NCBI GenBank assembly: GCA_902594405.1
Contig: CACJMB010000009.1
Span: 1-44,352 of the forward strand
Direction: 5' to 3'
Source of the DNA: an uncultured Pelagibacteraceae bacterium
Lineage (GTDB): Bacteria; Pseudomonadota; Alphaproteobacteria; Pelagibacterales; Pelagibacteraceae
Length of the DNA stretch: 44,352 nucleotides
Shown here: positions 41,260-44,352 of the stretch, piece by piece
Layout: every line of letters starts with the position of its first letter
Position numbering within the stretch: position 1 is the first letter of the stretch
Made by a program: the position numbers and the translations under genes
Notes under the pieces: model-generated
The model's database searches: none
The model's input: the letters and a program-made list of their open reading frames with translations, nothing else
What the model was told of the DNA's origin: nothing

Positions 41260-42813
41260 TCAATCTTTATAAACAATGTTTCTGGCAGACATAATTAGTT
41301 CATCCGCTTCTTCTTTAGATAAAGCAAAATCTTCAAGATAACCTTGGATTTTCACTCTCTCACCTTTAACCACGTCATAACTACCAGTTAATTCATCGGA
41401 TGCTAAATCTGCAAAATCTTCTAAACTTAAAATTTTTTGTTCACCAAGTGTAACTAACATTCCTGGTGTTAATCCCTTTAAATTAATCAAGGCATCCTCA
41501 AGACCTAATTCTTTAATTCTCTGAGAAATATCCTCTTGATCCTTTTCATGAAACTCTTTAGCTCTTTCTATCAATGCTTTAGCAGTATCTTCTTCTATGC
41601 CTTCTATTTTCATTAAATTTTCGGTTGAACTATCTTTGATATCATCAATAGTTGAAAAACCTTCAGCAACAAGTAGCTGACCCAAAGTTTCATCTAGCTC
41701 TAAATTTTTTACAAAGTTCTCTGTTTTTTCTTTAAACTCCAATTGTCTTCTTTCAGAGTCTTCTGCATCTGTCATTATATTAATTTCATAATTTAAGAGT
41801 TTTGTAGCAAGTCTTACATTTTGACCTCTTCTTCCAATTGCTTTGCTTAAATTTTCTTCAGTTAGAATTACATCAAGTTTTTTTCTTTCATTATCAACGT
41901 TAACTCTTTGTACTTCAGCTGGGGATAACGCATTTGAAACCAAAATAGCAGGGTCTTCTGACCAATTTACTATATCAATTTTCTCTCCTTGAAGTTCATT
42001 TACAACAGCTTGAACTCTTGAACCTCTCATACCTACACAGGCACCAACTGGATCTAAAGATGTATCTACTGCTTTCACACATATTTTAGCTCTACTTCCA
42101 GGATCTCTTGAAGAAGATTTAATTTCTATTAGTCCATCATAAATTTCAGGAACTTCTTGAACAAAAAGTTTTTCCATAAATTTAGGATGAGCTCTAGATA
42201 AAAATATTTGTTGTCCCCTAGGTTCTCTTCTAACATCGTAACAATAAGCTTTTATACGGTCACCTGCTTTAATATTTTCACGAGGTATCAATTCATTTTT
42301 TTGAATTATTGCTTCAGTTCTCCCTAAATCAACAATTACATTTCCAAATTCTAATCTTTTCACAATACCACTTAAAATTGAATCTTTCTTATCAATAAAA
42401 TCATTGAACTGTCTTTCTCTTTCTGCCTCTCTTACATTAAAACTGATTACCTGTTTTGCAGTTTGTGCAGCTATTCTTCCAAAATCAAATGAAGGAAGAG
42501 GTTGTAATACTTCGTCACCAATAGACTTATCTTTGTTTAATTCATTCAAATTAATTGCATCTTCTAATTTTATCTCAGTATTTGCATTTTCAGGATTTTC
42601 AGCGATTATTAATTTTCTAAAAAGCTCAATATCTCCATTGTCTCTATTAATAGAAACTTTAATTTCGTTTTCCTGTCCAAATTTTGATTTTGCGGCTTTA
42701 GCAATACCTGTTTCCATAGAACTTATAATTAGTTCTTTATCAATTGATTTTTCTAAAGCTACAGCTTCAGCAATTCTTAATAATTCAAGTTTATCTGCTC
42801 TTTTATTTAACAT
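41260..42813 (-). CDS. nusA: transcription termination/antitermination factor NusA
   Basis: A 517-residue RNA polymerase-binding factor. The N-terminal domain (MLNKRADKLELLRIAEAVA) is followed by an S1 domain (DSILSGIVKRLEFGNVIVDLG), KH1/KH2 (DPVGACVGMRGSRVQAVVNEL, AIGRRGQNVRLATKL) and two C-terminal helix-hairpin-helix repeats (QLLVAEGFSTIDDI, LKGLTPGMLVTLGEQ). The frame is open to 42852, but ATG 42813 gives the conserved N-terminus and has GGAG upstream. A terminator hairpin sits just ahead of that GGAG. rimP, normally directly upstream, is absent. Confidence 0.97.
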   Translation of the reverse strand: MLNKRADKLELLRIAEAVALEKSIDKELIISSMETGIAKAAKSKFGQENEIKVSINRDNGDIELFRKLIIAENPENANTEIKLEDAINLNELNKDKSIGDEVLQPLPSFDFGRIAAQTAKQVISFNVREAERERQFNDFIDKKDSILSGIVKRLEFGNVIVDLGRTEAIIQKNELIPRENIKAGDRIKAYCYDVRREPRGQQIFLSRAHPKFMEKLFVQEVPEIYDGLIEIKSSSRDPGSRAKICVKAVDTSLDPVGACVGMRGSRVQAVVNELQGEKIDIVNWSEDPAILVSNALSPAEVQRVNVDNERKKLDVILTEENLSKAIGRRGQNVRLATKLLNYEINIMTDAEDSERRQLEFKEKTENFVKNLELDETLGQLLVAEGFSTIDDIKDSSTENLMKIEGIEEDTAKALIERAKEFHEKDQEDISQRIKELGLEDALINLKGLTPGMLVTLGEQKILSLEDFADLASDELTGSYDVVKGERVKIQGYLEDFALSKEEADELIMSARNIVYKD

Positions 42814-42828
42814 AATTTTGTTTACTCC

Positions 42829-42852
42829 AAAAAAAAATGGGCTTAAGCCCAT
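42829..42852 (-). terminator. intrinsic terminator in the metK-nusA gap (nusA leader)
   Basis: ATGGGC-TTAA-GCCCAT (42852-42837, a perfect 16-bp palindrome) is followed on the minus strand by eight T. The T-run ends directly in front of the nusA ribosome binding site GGAG (42828-42825), 24 nt ahead of ATG 42813. It terminates metK transcripts and/or attenuates nusA-infB. Confidence 0.8.
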
Positions 42853-42912
42853 CTTGTAAAGTTCAATAATGTAGTTGCAATATAGTAAAGTTTTTTTTTA
42901 ATTCAACAGAAA

Positions 42913-44082
42913 CTATTTAGAAAAAACGATAGTTTTATCAGTTTTTTCCCATGAAAATGATCCATTTTCTTCAGGTGCTCTACCAAAATGACCATAGGCA
43001 GCTGTTTTTTCATATATTGGTTTATTTAAATTTAACATTTCTCTGATGCCTCTAGGGCTTAAATCAAAATTTTCTTTAATCTTTTCGACAACAAATTTAT
43101 TTTTATCTATGTCGTTATCAAATAAATCAACGTAAATAGAAAGTGGTTTTGATACACCAATTGCGTAAGCTAATTGAATTAAACATTTTTCAGCAATTTT
43201 TGAACCCACAACATTTTTAGCAATATACCTTGCCGCATAAGCTGCTGATCTATCAACTTTAGTTGGATCTTTTCCTGAAAAAGCGCCACCGCCATGAGGT
43301 GCAGCACCACCATATGTGTCGACAATAATTTTTCTACCTGTCAAACCACAATCTCCATCGGGACCACCAATTACAAAATTTCCCGTCGGATTTACATAGA
43401 ACTCGTCCTCATTAAAACCATCAAGAAAATTCTCAGGAATGGATTTTAACATATAAGGTCTAAGTAAATCTCTGACTTGCGATTGATTAACATCTGGTGA
43501 ATGCTGTGAAGATATAACTACAGATTTTACTTTTGATGGTTTTCCATCAACATACTCGAATGTTACCTGACTTTTTGAATCTGGTTCAATATTTTTTAAT
43601 TTTCCAGATTTTCTATCTTCAGCCATTAATCTTAAGATTTTATGAGAATAATGAATTGGTGCTGGCATTAAAACATCCGTTTCATTACAAGCGTATCCAA
43701 ACATGATACCTTGATCTCCGGCTCCTTCATCTTTGTTGCCAGAGGAATCTACACCCATAGCAATATCAGCTGATTGGGAATGTAAGTGACTTTCAATTTT
43801 TGTAGCTTCTTTCCAAGTAAATCCTTCTTGGTCATAACCAATATCTTTTATACAATTTCTTACTTTTTCAATTAATTCATCTTTTTTAATTTCTGGTCCT
43901 CTCACCTCACCAGCTAGAACAACTTTATTTGTCGTAGTAAGTGTTTCGCAAGCAACTCTAGAATATGGATCTCCAGAAATAAAACTATCAACAACCATAT
44001 CTGAGATCCTATCAGACACTTTATCTGGGTGTCCCTCTGAGACAGACTCACTTGTGAAAAGATAATTTTTTAAATTACTCAT
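42913..44082 (-). CDS. metK: S-adenosylmethionine synthetase
   Basis: A 389-residue enzyme making SAM from ATP and methionine. The N-terminal [23 protein letters not shown] contains the ATP-binding histidine and metal aspartate; [12 protein letters not shown] and [19 protein letters not shown] are the two PROSITE-type signatures of the family. Length is normal (about 385-395). The first 8 nt overlap the lnt stop region, so there is no room for a SAM riboswitch or a separate leader; its expression likely depends on the upstream genes or a promoter within lnt. Confidence 0.98.
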   Translation of the reverse strand: MSNLKNYLFTSESVSEGHPDKVSDRISDMVVDSFISGDPYSRVACETLTTTNKVVLAGEVRGPEIKKDELIEKVRNCIKDIGYDQEGFTWKEATKIESHLHSQSADIAMGVDSSGNKDEGAGDQGIMFGYACNETDVLMPAPIHYSHKILRLMAEDRKSGKLKNIEPDSKSQVTFEYVDGKPSKVKSVVISSQHSPDVNQSQVRDLLRPYMLKSIPENFLDGFNEDEFYVNPTGNFVIGGPDGDCGLTGRKIIVDTYGGAAPHGGGAFSGKDPTKVDRSAAYAARYIAKNVVGSKIAEKCLIQLAYAIGVSKPLSIYVDLFDNDIDKNKFVVEKIKENFDLSPRGIREMLNLNKPIYEKTAAYGHFGRAPEENGSFSWEKTDKTIVFSK

Positions 44083-44352
44083 TTTTACGTTTCTTAAATG
44101 AAAATATTAAAAAAATATACAACAAAATTATAAATCCAAAAATTTTATTTCCAAATTTTGCAAACAGGCTCATCTGAATTTTTCTTGATTCACTTAAATC
44201 TATATAACCAGATTTATTAATATCGACTTTTTGCTCAATAACTCCCATTGGGTTAATAATTGCTGTTGTCCCATTATTTGCAGACCTTAAAACATATTTT
44301 CCACTCTCTATAGCTCTAAAAATACTATGAGTAAAATGTTGCTCTGGACCAA
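44075..44352 (-). CDS. lnt: apolipoprotein N-acyltransferase, C-terminal part
   Basis: The last 91 codons of Lnt, an inner-membrane enzyme that adds the third acyl chain to lipoproteins; the start is beyond the right edge. [38 protein letters not shown] matches the end of the nitrilase-like domain, which is followed by one C-terminal transmembrane helix ([15 protein letters not shown]) and a KKRKNE tail. The catalytic cysteine, further upstream, is outside the window. The stop overlaps the metK start by 8 nt; lnt-metK is a known alphaproteobacterial order. Confidence 0.9.
   Translation of the reverse strand, partial: GPEQHFTHSIFRAIESGKYVLRSANNGTTAIINPMGVIEQKVDINKSGYIDLSESRKIQMSLFAKFGNKIFGFIILLYIFLIFSFKKRKNE

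Noticed and set aside
42404..42859. 151-codon ORF opposite the nusA start
   Set aside because: Shadow of nusA coding sequence, no recognisable domain.
44083..44352. SAM riboswitch ahead of metK
   Set aside because: The space is coding sequence of lnt, which overlaps the metK start, and no SAM-II/SAM-V-like pseudoknot pattern is visible.

Overview
The window looks like a chromosomal segment of a SAR11-type marine alphaproteobacterium (Candidatus Pelagibacter or a close relative). The reasons are very AT-rich DNA, intergenic gaps of a few bases, frequent 1-11 nt gene overlaps, and alphaproteobacterial gene neighbourhoods: irr-fabA-fabB-fabI, tlpA/argH-lptM-lysA, mutM-rpsT-dnaA-dnaN beside ubiE-ubiB-coaBC-dut, and lnt-metK-nusA-infB-rbfA-rpsO-pnp. 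I see no transposon, integrase, phage gene or CRISPR array. This assignment is inference from sequence character; no database was searched.

Layout. 1-1200: 5' part of an acetyl-CoA acetyltransferase gene, tRNA-Arg(ACG), a tiny membrane ORF and a PaaI-type thioesterase. 1200-7867 (minus): acetoacetyl-CoA synthetase, a class I/II aminotransferase and a TAXI-type TRAP transporter (binding protein, strong intercistronic terminator, fused permease). 8041-12109 (plus): SUV3-like helicase, TerB-like protein, FdxA-type ferredoxin, and a CarD regulator with a lysine-rich N-terminal tail. 12171-12263 (minus): a 30-residue lysine/arginine-rich microprotein, convergent with carD. 12462-14284 (minus): long-chain acyl-CoA ligase directly behind tRNA-Leu(CAA). 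14346-17969: envelope, redox and quinone genes (YqaA/DedA-like, DsbB, COQ7, HNH nuclease, esterase, HIG1, TlpA). 17994-21441 (plus): argH, a small LptM-like lipoprotein, lysA, plsC. 21438-25420 (minus): dnaN, dnaA, a repeat-containing gap, rpsT and a frameshifted mutM. 25450-30565 (plus): ubiE, ubiB, coaBC, dut, ThiF/MoeB-like E1, SH3 protein. 30562-33596 (minus): DUF3501 protein, Fe-S oxidoreductase, a single-pass microprotein, rubrerythrin, Irr/Fur-family regulator. 33690-36190 (plus): fabA, fabB, fabI. 36271-44352 (minus): pnp, rpsO, rbfA, infB, nusA, metK and the end of lnt.

Most genes are core housekeeping (replication start, translation initiation, RNA decay, ubiquinone, fatty acid, lysine/arginine and SAM synthesis). 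The less ordinary parts are these. (1) A rubrerythrin / hairpin / microprotein / Fe-S protein / DUF3501 unit sits beside an Irr-like regulator; two near-identical 17-bp palindrome-like sites in the rubrerythrin promoter and the irr-fabA gap suggest that iron, peroxide handling and unsaturated fatty acid synthesis share control. (2) The lysine-rich CarD tail and the lysine-rich microprotein face each other across one bidirectional terminator, and the microprotein has a perfect 10-bp inverted repeat in front of it. (3) mutM carries a one-base frame error in poly-A tracts. (4) A terminator hairpin sits in the nusA leader. (5) Four convergent gene pairs overlap by exactly 4 nt. (6) Repeats lie upstream of dnaA.
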